Assembly: GCA_023213395.1 (NCBI GenBank)
Contig: CM041465.1
Coordinates: 101,377,741 to 101,441,740, forward strand
From: Cycas panzhihuaensis
Lineage: Eukaryota; Cycadophyta
Direction: 5' to 3'
Length of the DNA: 64,000 nucleotides
Of the stretch, positions 1 through 10,679 are shown in pieces (position 1 is the stretch's first letter; every line of letters starts with the position of its first letter). Below the pieces are notes generated by a model, which was not told the origin of the DNA, searched no databases, and saw nothing but the letters and a program-made list of their open reading frames with translations. The translations under genes and the position numbers were made by a program.

Positions 1-315
1 AGATTATACAGTAACAAGATAATGAAAGCCAAACATCACATGTGCACCTGATATAACGTGGTAAAACCCTAGCAGTGTGTAAGGGAAACATCCACACAAG
101 AAAGGTATCGATCTTTATTACTGCAGAATGGAGAAATAGTATATCACAGATACAGAGTGCTCTCTGGAACAACAATCAGCCACCGCCCTCTTTACAGTAC
201 ATTGCATAACATTGTAACATAACAAGAAAAGCCCTAAAACAGGCTACATGTGAGGACATCCAAGACCTAAATCTCAACCATAGAATCTAGGGTTATTTTT
301 CTTGAATGACCCTGA
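1..315 (-). repeat. Element B left LTR, outer fragment (3' LTR on minus strand)
   Basis: Base 1 aligns with base 12241 of the right LTR and the match runs to 315, where element A begins. The last five bases, CCTGA (311-315), are one copy of the target site that A duplicated; the other copy is 7863-7867 (CTTGA). Other family copies read CCTGATTCTC here, so the T at 7864 is a later mutation. Confidence 0.92.
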
Positions 316-611
316 TGAAAAGGGTTAATGACATAAGGTCATTACATTAGTTGATTATTTCGAAAAAGGGTCTTAAGTGAACTTTAAATTAGATCACTTA
401 AGTGAAATGCACTTTCATGTGCATTATGTGTAATTTTATTTCACCTAACTCAAATGCTCCCTCTCTCAATATAAAAGTAAAGCTCAATGGAGGAGATTCA
501 TTCTTTACCTCCCCATTTTGTGAGCTACTTTCTTTCTCTCAAGTCTCTCTTGCTCCCATGTTTGCCTTTGTGTTTAGTGCATGGAGATGAAGGATAGATC
601 CACTCTTTTCA
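316..611 (+). repeat. Element A 5' LTR
   Basis: It runs from TGAAAAGGGTTAATG to CACTCTTTTCA with TG...CA termini and is nearly identical to 7565-7862. A TATA-like TATAAAAG lies at 470-477, placing a likely transcription start roughly 25-35 bases downstream. Confidence 0.95.
470..477 (+). promoter_or_regulatory. TATA-like box in A 5' LTR
   Basis: TATAAAAG is conserved in the other LTR at 7719-7726. Its position, about 155 bases into a 296-base LTR, fits a U3 promoter. The role is inferred from sequence only. Confidence 0.5.
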
Positions 612-613
612 TG

Positions 614-625
614 TGGTATCAGAGC
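614..625 (+). other. Element A primer-binding site
   Basis: TGGTATCAGAGC, two bases after the LTR, matches the plant initiator tRNA-Met 3'-end complement used by most plant copia elements. Confidence 0.93.
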
Positions 626-1144
626 TTACTTCCTTCATATTCCCCACTTGCACTTGCAATGGAGCCATCACTTCCTTCTCCCCCACAATCCATGTGGTGA
701 AGGAGATTGTGAAAGTGAATTTAGAAATATTTTCAAGTTATTATGATAGCATATTTTGTATTGTTTGCTTTTCCTTTCTCTTTTGCAGGTTTGGAAGCAT
801 AATACAAGGAGTTGTAAGGCCCAAGGATTCCAATCCTTTGCTGGCCATTCATGCTATCTCATTCTTCTTTTCTTTTCCTTTTTGTCCATTTAACAAGGGA
901 AATCTTTGTCAGAAATTTTTCCGAGATTTAGAAGAATGATTGTAAGGGAGTTTTACCCATTTTTTAAAGAATTTTGAGCCATTAAAAATATCTATCATTG
1001 TATGCTCTCACCTTGCCCATATTGGGATCACGGTGATCAAAAATGATGGAAATTTCATATGGTATCATGTGTTAATGAGATATTAGCAAGCTGAAATTTC
1101 TGCAGAAATATAATTTGATTATTGAACTTCACAGGTCTACAAAA

Positions 1145-1480
1145 TCATCTACAGAGATCCAATTGAAGTGATTCCAATTTTCAAAGATGGAGCTCTGAGT
1201 CTACTTTCCAGTGCAAAAAACGGCACCTAATTTGGATGTCGTATGAGGAAGTTATTGCTGTTTTAGTGAACAGCAGTTATTTTTAGTAAGAATTCTGGAA
1301 AAATATCATTTCCTAAATTTTCGGGGCTGTCAAAAACTTTCCAGAACTCATTTGGACCTAATTCCACTTCTTGGAGATGAAGATCTGAGTCTAGTTTGCA
1401 GCACAAAAATCGGCACTCCATTTCGGCATCGTGGGAGAAAGTTATTGCAGATTTAGTGAAGAGTACTTTTTTTTGTATTA
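1145..1480 (+). repeat. Degenerate tandem repeat, about 190-bp period
   Basis: A segment with CTGAGTCTA at 1195 recurs at 1385. Both copies continue through a CGGCAC motif, a TCG(T) motif, and AGTTATTGC followed by TTTAGTGAA. Similarity is obvious but imperfect. The function is unknown; it lies in the leader of element A. Confidence 0.75.
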
Positions 1481-1619
1481 ACAAAAAAAAAAAAAAAAGT
1501 GAAGAAAATTTCTTCCTTTTTATAAGGCTTAAAAGCCCATTGTAAAAGTGAGAAAAAAAAACACCTAGATCAGAGAAATATCCGGTGTCCTCACTCACTT
1601 ATTATCATTGCATTTCAGC

Positions 1620-1694
1620 ACTCTAAAATCACTCAAAGCAAGCACACCAAAGACACTTCAAGCAAGCACTCCAAAGGCACTCCAAGCAAGCATT
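1620..1694 (+). repeat. Short tandem repeat, about 24-bp unit
   Basis: Three head-to-tail units share the core AAGCAAGCA(C/T) followed by (A/T)CCAAAG(A/G)CACT. The last unit is partial. It lies in the leader of element A. Confidence 0.75.
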
Positions 1695-2356
1695 ATTTTC
1701 AGTTAAATGTACGTTTGATGCAATTCGATAATCTTTTCACTCTTCCTAAAAGGAACGCATCACGTACGCTATTTTCCGCCATCTTGTACTTGTTCACACA
1801 CTCACCAAGGTTGAGATACCTTGGTTGGCAGAATGCCGTGCCATAAAGGAGGTGTGGGTTTGAAGTTGGGACCGGACTAAGCAGGAATATTGGTGAGGTT
1901 TGGTTAGCCATACCATCGTGCCTCAATCAGGGATCATCCTGATAACCAACCGGGAAAACTAAAACTTTAATACAAGATTAAAATATACCCGATCCAATAT
2001 CCGTCATAGCCATGGGTATGCACGTACCACTCTTTAGAGGAGGTATATAGCTACTCATTGGTGAATTGGGTGAGGATTGGGAGTACCTGGGCTCCGTTGT
2101 GACTTGGATTTCATCACCAAGCACGATTGCGGCTATCGCGGGTGAAGGCCAAATTAATTCTACTAGAAGCCTAGGCATCCCTTCAACAACCTCAACTACA
2201 CGTTGGACACAAGTTAGAGGTTATTGGGTTGATTACGCATCCTACATTCGAGTTTTAAGTTGTGTAAACCTAATGATGTCAACTTCTACATTGGCCTACA
2301 ATCTTGTATATTGATCACTTACTTATTTGTAAAAAGTGATCCATAGTGTAATCACA

Positions 2357-2490
2357 ATCATAGTGCTTCTCATATTCTGCTTGCGCAGTTAATATTTGCC
2401 ACAAGTGTTAGTGGCCAATTTTATCATAGTGCTTCTCATATTCTGTGCGTCGGGTTAATATTTGTCGCAAGTGTTGGTGACTTGTCTCTA
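2357..2490 (+). repeat. Tandem duplication, about 67-bp unit
   Basis: ATCATAGTGCTTCTCATATT occurs at about 2357 and about 2424. Each copy is followed by a GTTAATATTTG and CAAGTGTT(A/G)GTG segment. It lies just upstream of gag of element A. Confidence 0.75.
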
Positions 2491-2641
2491 AGTTGCTCCC
2501 TTCATCTTTGAGCAACCATTCTCACTTCTTCTTCCTTCTTCTAAACTACTTCATTACATTTCCCATTTGTAAATAGTGATCGGTCATTTATTACCATCAC
2601 TTTTATAGTCCTTGTTCATTTATTCCCTTCTAAAAGACACA

Positions 2642-3620
2642 ATGTCTTCACAATTCAAGCAAAATGTGAACTACATTCTAAAAGGGAAAGAAAATTGGGA
2701 CATGTGGTTCCTTTGGTGTCGAAATCTTGTAAAGTATGAAGGTCTAGGGAGAGGTCACTTACAACCTACACCACATTGCATTCTGACTACCACAAGCTGC
2801 TTGAGGAGGTGCTCAACCGCTCCCATCAAGGCTGTAGCTAAGCATGATGGGAACTTGATGATGATAAAATCCGTGCAGGGATATTGCTTGTCAGTGATTA
2901 TTGCTTGCATGATCTGATTGATGAGGTTGTAGATGATACAACGTGGAACGTTCCTGAAGTTCGTAAGAAGAACTTTGACACTAAATCGGACTTAGAATTT
3001 GTTCACTTAGTCTTTGAAGATGAACAAATTGAAAATGCAAAAGGACATGCAAGTGAGACAATCAATCTCCTTCGTCCAATCAAGCAAGCCATTGATAAAG
3101 ATTTTAAAACTCAATGCATTACATGGGCTTTCTTGATTCGATCATGTCTCCATATCCCGGATTATAAAAATCTATTAGAGTCTTCAATCCGGTGGAACTT
3201 TAAAGACCCTAAACTTTGAGGATCTTGATAAGTTCATTAAATTTGATAAGACCTTTGATACCAACTTTGCCACTACATCGGATCCAATTGATCTTGCTTT
3301 TGAAGTGGAAGAAGATCTTTGTTACACCAAAAATCAAGGTCAATACTCTCGTGAGGTGGTAATTCACGAGGAAGAGGAAGAGGTGAACAACAAGGACAAC
3401 GTCCTCTTAGTCAACAGGCTCCTCAATTCCAACAAAAAGAGTCTCTCAAGGCCAAGGGCAAAATAATCAACCTAGACCTAGATCCAGTAATCAGAGACAA
3501 TCCAGCCAGTCTAATACTTGGACAGGAAATCAAACAATCGTGTGCCAAAGGTGTAATAGAAGAGGACATTATGCCAAAAATTGCGAGCGCCACCAACAAA
3601 CTACCAAGTTATCAACGGTA
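2642..3620 (+). pseudogene. gag: Element A gag (broken), with CCHC zinc knuckle
   Basis: The gag polyprotein packages element RNA into virus-like particles. The reading starts at ATG 2642 (MSSQFKQNVNYILKGKENW), where ILKGKENW is the usual copia gag N-terminal region. The frame then shifts near 2880 to a segment ending LLESSIRWNFKDPKL (2884-3219), and again after about 3219 into an Arg/Gly/Gln-rich stretch. At about 3543-3590 the zinc knuckle CQRCNRRGHYAKNC is intact (CX2CX4HX4C) and would bind RNA. At least two frameshifts separate these pieces, so no full gag can be made. Family assignment is confident from the zinc knuckle and from pol downstream. Confidence 0.85.
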
Positions 3621-3819
3621 GCCATGGTGCACATAATGTTGATAATACTTCTTTTGAAGATGCTTTTGGTGGAGCATAATTTGCTCATGCATACCTTCAA
3701 AGAATTGGGACCACTTCATCAAATGTTGTTGATAGATCCACTAAGTATATTGAGGCTCATTGTGGCTATGCTTATTCACTTTTGCCTTCACCACTTGGAG
3801 TTGCAAATAGTGCTACCTC

Positions 3820-5060
3820 AAATACTTCATCGTGGATCATGGATCGGAGCAACACAACACATGACTTGTCATTGCCGGTTCTTTCAAGATTTTGACTACG
3901 AAGTTCGTGGTGTTGTACACATGGTGACAAATCATCTCGGCCGATCGAAGGACTTGGAGCAGTTTGCACGAAACTCCCGGGCCTTCCAGTTTTACACTTG
4001 TTGATGTTTTATATATTCACCTTTCTGAGCGAATCGCTCTCCTTGTCCACCCTTGTCTCTCGTGGATTTGATCCGAGTATAACCGCAAACAATCAAACTC
4101 TGTGTCATTCACCCTCCTTCAAATGCTGTGGTTATGACCGAAATTCTTGATGGTAAACTTTTTCGCCTAACTGGCTCACCATCCTCTGAAGTCAACTATG
4201 TTGATGATGAATTTGTTTTTACCACAACCGACTCCTCAAAAGTTGTCCCAAGCGACTCTATGGCATGCTCGTATGGGCCATATCAAAATTGATCATTTAA
4301 GAGAACTACAAGACACTCTTCCTGGTTTGCCTAAGTTCCCCTCCAAGCCCTTTAAATGTGAAGCATGTATTATTGCTAAATCTCAAAGACAACCTTTCCT
4401 CGTAGTCAGTGGAAATCTACCCAACCTTTGCAGCTTGTACACTCAGATATATGCAGCCCTATGCCCATCCCTTCTATCAAGCAGTGGTACTATATTACTT
4501 TCATTGATGATTTTACCAAGAAAGTATGGGTTGCTTTTCTTGCAAAGAAAGATGAAGCTTTTTCTATGTTTCAAGCTTTCAAAGACCGCGTGGAAAATGA
4601 ATCTGGATTCAAGAACAAAATACTCGGGGTGACAATGGTGGCGAGTACACATCCAATGAGTTTGAATCGTACCTCGTCAACGTGGAATCAAACATCGGAC
4701 CATCATTGCGGTACACCCCAAAGAAATGGAGTTAGAAGCGTATGAGCAGGACCATCATGAATATGGCTCGTCTATCTTTGGTATATAAGAATGTCCTATC
4801 TATCTTTGGCCGAGGCTATACGGATCGCTATGTATTGCATCAACACTATTAGTCCCTCCAAGCTCGGCCCCTCTCCACATGAAATGTGGTATGGACAAAC
4901 CCCCTCTATCTCGCACTTGATTTTTGGCTCTACTTGTTATGCTCATATTTTGCAGGAACATAGAAATAAGCTCCAAGATAGAGCCATCAAAGGCATCTTT
5001 GTCGGATACCCTATGGACAAAAAGGGATACAAGGTTTTCATACCTTGAGCGCAAAATCAT
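3820..5060 (+). pseudogene. pol: Element A protease and integrase (broken)
   Basis: The retropepsin site should read D-S/T-G-A. The sequence at about 3832-3870 gives SWIMD and then GATQHMT in another frame, so two bases are missing exactly at the Ser/Gly codons. The GAG-pre-integrase zinc region (about 4260-4400) reads LWHARMGHIKIDHLREL followed by CEACIIAKSQR. The integrase core (4428-4620) holds LVHSDICSP and ITFIDDFTKKVW. A one-base shift at about 4620 displaces the DNGGEYTS motif. The C-terminal part (4791-5048) ends RNKLQDRAIKGIFVGYP, typical of copia integrase. Separate frames for each segment rule out an active enzyme. Confidence 0.88.
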
Positions 5061-6620
5061 CATCACTAGAGATGTTATCTTTGTAGAGGCGAAGATCAAT
5101 TACTCGAGACTTGACTCGACGCCTTCATATCGATTTAATGATGCTACTAAATTTGATGTCCAGATTCCAAAATTTAGGGGAGATCTTGAACAGATGCTTA
5201 AAATCTTGGAATCTGACAATAGAGCCTCGGAGGATACAAGCTGTGACTCCAATCCAATGTGTACACATCTAGCACCATCATTTATGAACAGCCAAGTTGA
5301 CAAAGGCAAAGCCATAGCAGAAGGATCATCTTCTCCAACATCTGTGGCTGGCCCATCTTCTCCGGCATCGTCAACTTCCTCCATGCCAAATATTTCACAT
5401 GATCCTTTTCAGGATCAAAACGAAGACCAAGAGGTTGTGGAAATGAAAACCTCATTCCCAACTCGAGGTTTTCGTGAAGCCTACCAGCTACACAAGGACA
5501 TTCGACCAGATGAGGTAGGCAAAAATGGCACTAGAAGTGCCCATAGAGTAAGGATGCATGAATCACTTTCCATTGAGCTTGAACCAACAGAACTGCATCT
5601 TTCTCTTAATGAAGAGCCCCTAACGTACCAAGAAGCTGTAAAGCATGCATCTTGGAGAAATGCCATGAACGAAGAGTATCAATCTCTTATTAAGAACGGT
5701 ACATGGGAGCTTGTTGATCTACCACTTGGAAGAAAGGTAGTTCAAAATAAATGGATGTTCAAAAACAAGTATAGATCAGATGGCACCCTAGAAAAACACA
5801 AGGCGAGGTTGGTAGCAAAAGGATTCACGAAGGGAAGGCATTGACTACTTTGAAATCTTTGCTCCTACAACCAAGTGGCCTACAATCGAACTCTAATAGC
5901 CTTGGGTACGCTCAACGAGGTTGGAAAATCCACCAACTTGATGTTAAGACTGCATTTCTCAATTGAGACCTTAAAGAAGAAATTTACATGGCTCAGCCAG
6001 AAGGATATGAAGTTGACAGTTAGGAGCATAAAGTTTGCAGGCTCAAAAAGTCCTTATACGATCTAAAGTAAGCCCCTCGTGCTTGGTTTACCAAGTTGTC
6101 TAAAAGAATGAGGCAACTTGGATATGAGGTTTGTGACTATCAAGATATTGATGCAACATTATTCATCAAGCGCCAAAATGATAAAGTCACTTACCTCCTA
6201 ATATTTGTGGATGACATGCTCATAACGGGGAATAGTGAACAGGTAATCAGCCAGCTGAAGAAGGACCTTGCTAAAACTTTTAAATTGTCTGACCTCGGGT
6301 TGATGAAATATTACTTGGGAATTGAAGTAACTCAAAAGGATGGCAAAATCTTTCTCTCCCAAGAAAAATATATCAACGATCTTCTGACAAAGTTTCAGTT
6401 GGAAGGTGCTCGACCAGTGGATACACCTATGGAGCCTAATATTAAGCTCTCAATTGAGGGTGACAATAGGGAGGCAGACGCAACACTCTCTGAGCAACTT
6501 GTAGGTAGTCTCATCTATACTACCAACACAAGGCGGATATTACACACTCTGTCGGCATTCTTGCAAGATTCATGACAAATCCTAAGCGTAATCATTGGCA
6601 AGCTGCAATACAGTGTTGAG
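5060..6620 (+). pseudogene. pol: Element A reverse transcriptase (broken)
   Basis: The copia RVT_2 domain begins near 5600 (EAVKHASWRNAMNEEYQSL, then GTWELVDLPLGRK) and continues KHKARLVAKGF at about 5800. An indel at about 5838 shifts the frame before the DYFEIFAPTTKWPTIE segment, and stops follow. The catalytic motif is intact in the 6096-6575 segment as FVDDMLITG (the copia YVDD equivalent), followed by YYLGIEV and LSQEKYINDLL. The 5060-5600 stretch is the variable linker between integrase and RT. At least two frameshifts and several stops make the gene inactive. Confidence 0.9.
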
Positions 6621-6639
6621 GTACCTAAAGGCGACTAGC

Positions 6640-7105
6640 AAATATGGCCATTGTATGAACCCAATGTAGAATTTAAACTTTATGCATACAGACTCGGACT
6701 TTGCGGAGATAAAGACACGGGAAGATCTACGTGCGGGTATGTAACATTTCTTGGAATAGCACCAATATCATGGAGATCCGTGACGGCAAAAGATAGTTGC
6801 GAGACTCAAGCTGCGAGTACATTCTTTGCCCGAGACAAGCAAGGAGGTGATATGGCTTAGAAAATTGTTGAATACATTAAATGCCACCCAAACAAGTTCT
6901 ACTAGCTTACATGTAGATAATCAATCTACAATCCGGATGGCTAAAAATCCATATTTCATGATCGTACCAAACATATAAGTACAAAGTCCACGAGGATTAG
7001 AGAACTAGTTCATGATGGCACAATTCAATTGAGTCTTGCCCCACGCAGATCAAGTGGCGATATCTTCACCAAACCACCGAAGAGGGTGAAGTTTGAATAG
7101 TTAAA
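6640..7105 (+). pseudogene. pol: Element A RNase H (broken)
   Basis: The RNase H segment keeps DKDTGRSTCGYVTFLG and APISWRS at 6700-6780, but one base is missing just before it, where DSDFAGD is expected. Further on, VDNQSTIRMAKNP (about 6915-6955) carries the conserved Asp, and a stretch related to H-TKHI-T-IRELV leads to the stop near 7100. It would degrade RNA in the RNA:DNA hybrid during reverse transcription; it is inactive here. Confidence 0.82.
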
Positions 7106-7551
7106 GCAACTCACCTTAGGGCCTCCATCTCGGTGATTGAAGGAGATGACAATAGGACCATCATACTACTGTCTCATTCGTGAAAACCCTTGTGGGCGCG
7201 AAAGGACAAGAGTAAGTCTCTCTATCCCATTCGTGAAAACCCCATGTGGTAGCGAAAGGATAAGGGTTGTATCATTTTGGAAAATCGAAACCTGTGAAAA
7301 CCCGAAAGGGCATGGGGGATGACCAAATGGTATATGGAGACTCAGTAGATTTCAGCTACAAAATTTATTGTACTGATTGGCTATCTGGCTACATTTAAAG
7401 AGCTGCTGAGCCAGGTTAGCAGATTAGAAAATTTGTGGGTTTTCTTCCCCATGAGGGTTTCCCACAAAGTATTATACTAGTTTGCTTTGTAAGAGGCTCA
7501 AATGAAGACCTCATAGGATAGAATAAAATAGAATGAAATGACCTTCTACCA
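7106..7551 (+). other. 3' non-coding region of element A with a direct repeat
   Basis: There is no coding signal. CATTCGTGAAAACCC followed by a GCGAAAGGA(C/T)AAG segment occurs twice (about 7177-7215 and 7227-7265). A third partial copy, TGTGAAAACCCGAAAGG, lies at about 7292. The sequences form short stem-loop-prone modules upstream of the polypurine tract. Confidence 0.6.
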
Positions 7552-7564
7552 TTAAGGGGGAGAT
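7552..7564 (+). other. Element A polypurine tract
   Basis: TTAAGGGGGAGAT lies directly upstream of the 3' LTR and would prime plus-strand DNA synthesis. Confidence 0.85.
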
Positions 7565-7862
7565 TGAAAAGGGTTAATGACATAAGGTCATTACATTAGT
7601 TGATTATTTCGAAAAAGGGTCTTAAGTGAACTTTAAATTAGATCACTTAAGTGAAATGCACTTTCATGTGCATTATGTGTAATTTCATTTCACCTAACTC
7701 AAATGCTCCCTCTCTCAATATAAAAGTAAAGCTCAATGGAGGAGATTCATTCTTTACCTCCCCATTTTGTGAGAGCTACTTTCTTTCTCTCAAGTCTCTC
7801 TTGCTCCCATGTTTGCCTTTGTGTTTAGTGCATGGAGATGAAGGATAGATCCACTCTTTTCA
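7565..7862 (+). repeat. Element A 3' LTR
   Basis: It is nearly identical to 316-611, differing at one C/T and by a two-base GA insertion near 7770. It is followed by the TSD copy CTTGA (7863-7867), after which LTR B resumes. Confidence 0.95.
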
Positions 7863-7867
7863 CTTGA

Positions 7868-8087
7868 TTCTCTTTACACTTTAATAAGGTTTATATGGTC
7901 AATTATTTGGGTCAAGGCTATCGCCCTTGAACCCCCTCCTAGCGGGGGGTGTTCCACGCCCCCCACACCCCCTGGATAAGGGGGGCTCCCGCCCCCCTTG
8001 GAACCCCCCGAGAAAGATTAGGGGGGGAAATTGCACTAAAAATAGGCCATAATTTTAGGCCTATAATTGTTGTCACAATACCCAACA
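7868..8087 (-). repeat. Element B left LTR, inner fragment
   Basis: It resumes at TTCTCTTTACAC and ends CAATACCCAACA, matching 12555-12775 of the right LTR. It includes the GC-rich palindromic block at about 7919-8030. Confidence 0.92.
7919..8030. repeat. GC-rich palindromic block inside LTR B (left copy)
   Basis: Runs of 5-7 G alternate with runs of 5-6 C in a strongly self-complementary pattern, in an otherwise AT-rich LTR. The equivalent block in the right LTR is 12597-12715. Confidence 0.85.
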
Positions 8088-8101
8088 ATCTCCACCTTGA
8101 C
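8088..8101 (-). other. Element B polypurine tract
   Basis: On the minus strand, GTCAAGGTGGAGAT directly precedes the LTR start, the position expected for a copia PPT. Confidence 0.7.
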
Positions 8102-8109
8102 AACAATTA

Positions 8110-8720
8110 CCTGCTACCTTTCCTGGATCCTTCATCATCTTTTCTATAAGCCAAGAGAAGTCAAACACCATTTGAACTTCTCTAATGGTACTGGTTTGGT
8201 GAATATATCAGCACAATTCTTATTGGTGTGAATCTTCTCAAGTGCCACTCCACCTGCTTCCACAACCTGTCTAATAAAATGGTACTTTAGAGAAATATGC
8301 TTTGTTCTACTGTGATAAGCTGGATTCTTAGCTAGGTAAATAGCACTTTCACTATCACAAAATACCTTTACATTTTCCTATCTCCTTCTAAGTTCAACCA
8401 ATAGACCCTGTAACCATATTGCTTCTTTATAAGTATGTGCTGCAGCAATATATTCAGCTTCCATGGTTGACAATGCAATTGTGCTCTGCAATTTAGACAT
8501 CCAACTAACTGGACCATTTACAAGAGTGAAAATATAACCTAAAGTATACCTTCTTTTGTCTAAATCTCCTACAAAATATGAATCAACATATCCACAAACC
8601 TAATTACTTGTACCTCCAAAGGTAATGCAGTAATCACTAGTGCCTCTCAAATACCGAAGCACCCATTTCACTGCAGCCTAATGCTCCTTTCCTGGTTTTG
8701 CCATAAACACACTAACTTCT
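8110..8720 (-). pseudogene. pol: Element B RNase H and pol C-terminus (broken)
   Basis: Downstream of a frameshift near 8715, the minus strand reads FMAKPGKEH, AAVKWVLRYLRGTSDYC, CGYVDSYFVGD, IALSTMEAEYIAA and CDSESAIYLAKNP, then HFIRQVVE and ADIFTKPVPLEKF near 8130. These are copia RNase H landmarks. The first catalytic Asp motif is DSYF rather than DSDF, while MEAEY and CDSESA are kept. Several in-frame TAG/TAA codons occur, for example at a Trp in GKEHW. Confidence 0.88.
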
Positions 8721-9700
8721 TGTTGCATGTGAAATATCAGGTCTTGTACATACCATGGCATATATCAAACTTCCTACTGCACTAGTATAAGGCACACGAG
8801 ACATATAAGCCTTTTCTTCTTCACTACTAGGACTCATATTAGATGAAAGCTTGAAGTGAGAAGCCAATGGGATACTCACTGGTTTCACATTTGCCATCCC
8901 AAACCTGGTTAGCACCTTCTCCACATATTTCTGCTGTGATAACCATAGCTTACCACTTTTCCTATCTCTATATATCTCCATGCCTAAGATTTATTTTGTA
9001 GCTCCTAGATCCTTCATATCAAAAGTCCTAGCTAATTGAGCCTTTAGCTTATTGATTTCTACCATGCTCTTGCTTGCAACCAGCATGTCATCAACATATA
9101 ACACCAAGATAATGAATAAGCCATTGTCCATAAATTTGAAGTAAACACAATGATCATACTCACTTCTTTTGAAATTTTGGCTCTCCAGGAAGGCATCAAA
9201 CTTCTTGTACCACTACCTGGGTGATTGCTTCAGGCCATACAATGATTTCCTGAGCCTACAAATAAGTCTTTTCCTACCATCTTGTATAAACCCCTCTGGT
9301 TGATCCATATAGATCTCCTCATCTAAATCTCCATGTAGAAAAGTTGTTTTTACATCTAACTGCTCTAACTCCAAATCGAGAGAAGCTACCAATGCTAACA
9401 GCACTCGAATTGGAACAAGTTTAACAACTGGTGAAAAGATCTTATGAAAGTCAATACCTGCTTTCTTTGCAAAGCCTTTTGCCAACAGTCGTGCCCTGTA
9501 TTTATCAACCTTTCCATCAACATCTATTTTCTTTTTTAAAACCCACCTGCAACCAATAGTCTTCCTGCCATGTGGAAGTTTGACCAAGTCCCATGAATGA
9601 TTTTTCTTCAAGGCATCTATCTCTTCCTACATAGCCCTTATCCACTTCTCTCCATGGATATCATCTACTGCTTCTTGATAACATATGGGCTCACCATCAT
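8712..9700 (-). pseudogene. pol: Element B reverse transcriptase (nonsense-inactivated)
   Basis: RVT_2 runs from WIRAM-EEIDALKKNHSW near 9660 through [62 protein letters not shown] and [13 protein letters not shown] to VLYVDDMLVAS (about 9080-9105, catalytic YVDD intact) and LWLSQQKYVEKVL. The 9213-9611 and 8712-8981 segments are in one frame, separated only by stops. The stop after SPR replaces the conserved position before WYKKF. The frame agrees with gag over 3.3 kb. The polymerase would be intact but for nonsense codons. Confidence 0.92.
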
Positions 9701-10679
9701 TAGAAACTAAAGCAATAGAAATAGAAGGGTTGTACCTGTAAGGTGGATGACTAACTCATGTAGATCTTTTAACTGTTGGCAGAGGAGTATCAATATACTC
9801 CTATGGATCTGCTACTAATTCATCTTTAGAAAGATCTTCATGCTCTTCTAATTCCATAGATGGCTGCATTTCAAACTTAACTTGTTGATGTTCATCTTAT
9901 TGCTCCTGTTTCATTTCAGCTTCTACACTGTTTGATTTTACAAGGGAAGATTCATCAAAGATGACATCTCTGTTAATGGTGATGTTGTGGGTAGTAGGGT
10001 CCCATAACCTATATCCCTTCATACCATCCTTATCACCATAACCAACAAAGATATATCTCTTGGATTTTGGGTCTAACTTTGAATGTTTACTTTTGTCAGT
10101 CCAGGCATAAGCATCACAACCAAAAACTTTTAAATTTGAATAATCACATGGATGTCCAGTCCATACCTCTTTAGGAATCTTACAATCTATTACAACTCAT
10201 GGTGGCCTATTTACCAGATAACAAGCTATTTGAACAGCTTCTACTCACGAGCCCTGCTCCACTCCTACATTACTTAGCATGCTTCTTGCTCTTTCTAGGA
10301 GTGTCCTATTCATGCGCTCAGCAATGCCATTTTGCTGTGGAGTATAGCTAGTGATCTTATGTCTTTCGATCCCAGCTTCTCTACAATAGTTCTCAAATTC
10401 TAAGGAGTTGAACTCACCTCCATTATCAGTTCTTAAACATTTGATTGTCTTACTAGTACTGTTCTCAACTAAAGCCTTGAACTGCTTAAACACACTGAAA
10501 ACTTCAGATTTCCTTTTCAAAAAATAGACCCATACCTCCCTAGAGTAATCATCTATAAATGTGACAAAATACAATGATCCTCCACAAGATATTTTAGGGG
10601 TTGGTCCCCATACATCTGAATGTATGTAATCCAAAATGCCTTTACTAGTGTGACTCCCTACTTTAGACCTGAGTCTATA
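9701..10679 (-). pseudogene. pol: Element B integrase core (nonsense-inactivated)
   Basis: The segment 10245-10634 reads LDYIHSDVWGPTPKIS, FVTFIDDYSREVWVYF, LRTDNGGEFNSLEFENYC and YTPQQNGIAERMNRTLLERA, giving the D,D,E catalytic triad of rve integrases. It ends at a TGA that replaces the conserved Trp of the 'W-EAV' motif. Beyond it come LVNRPP, the C-terminal YIFVGYGDKDGMKGYRLWD (about 10060-10000) and RDVIFDES. The acidic/Gln-rich linker to RT occupies about 9700-9960. It would insert element cDNA into the genome. All segments share one frame. Confidence 0.92.

Larger units (their letters stand above)
626..2641 (+). other. Long non-coding leader of element A with internal repeats
   Basis: About 2.0 kb separates the PBS from gag, much longer than the few hundred bases usual in copia elements. 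Short open frames here show no recognisable domain. It holds three repeat groups (about 1145-1480, 1620-1694 and 2357-2490). A pyrimidine tract ending TTTTGCAG at about 780-788 looks like a splice acceptor, but I see no matched donor or coding exon. Confidence 0.7.
316..7862 (+). mobile_element. Ty1/copia element A, complete but coding-defective, nested in LTR of B
   Basis: Two LTRs of 296 and 298 bases (316-611, 7565-7862) begin TGAAAAGGG and end TTTTCA. They differ by eye at one T/C substitution and a GA indel. A canonical PBS follows the first LTR and a purine tract precedes the second. Flanking TSDs are CCTGA and CTTGA. The LTRs show about 99% identity, so this is one of the youngest insertions here. 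Even so, its gag-pol carries many one- or two-base indels. The leader between PBS and gag is unusually long, about 2 kb. Confidence 0.95.

Noticed and set aside
613-939. 108-codon frame starting at the A PBS with a splice-acceptor-like TTTTGCAG at about 788
   Set aside because: It starts inside the PBS, has no domain and no matched donor site, and lies in a leader with no other coding signal.
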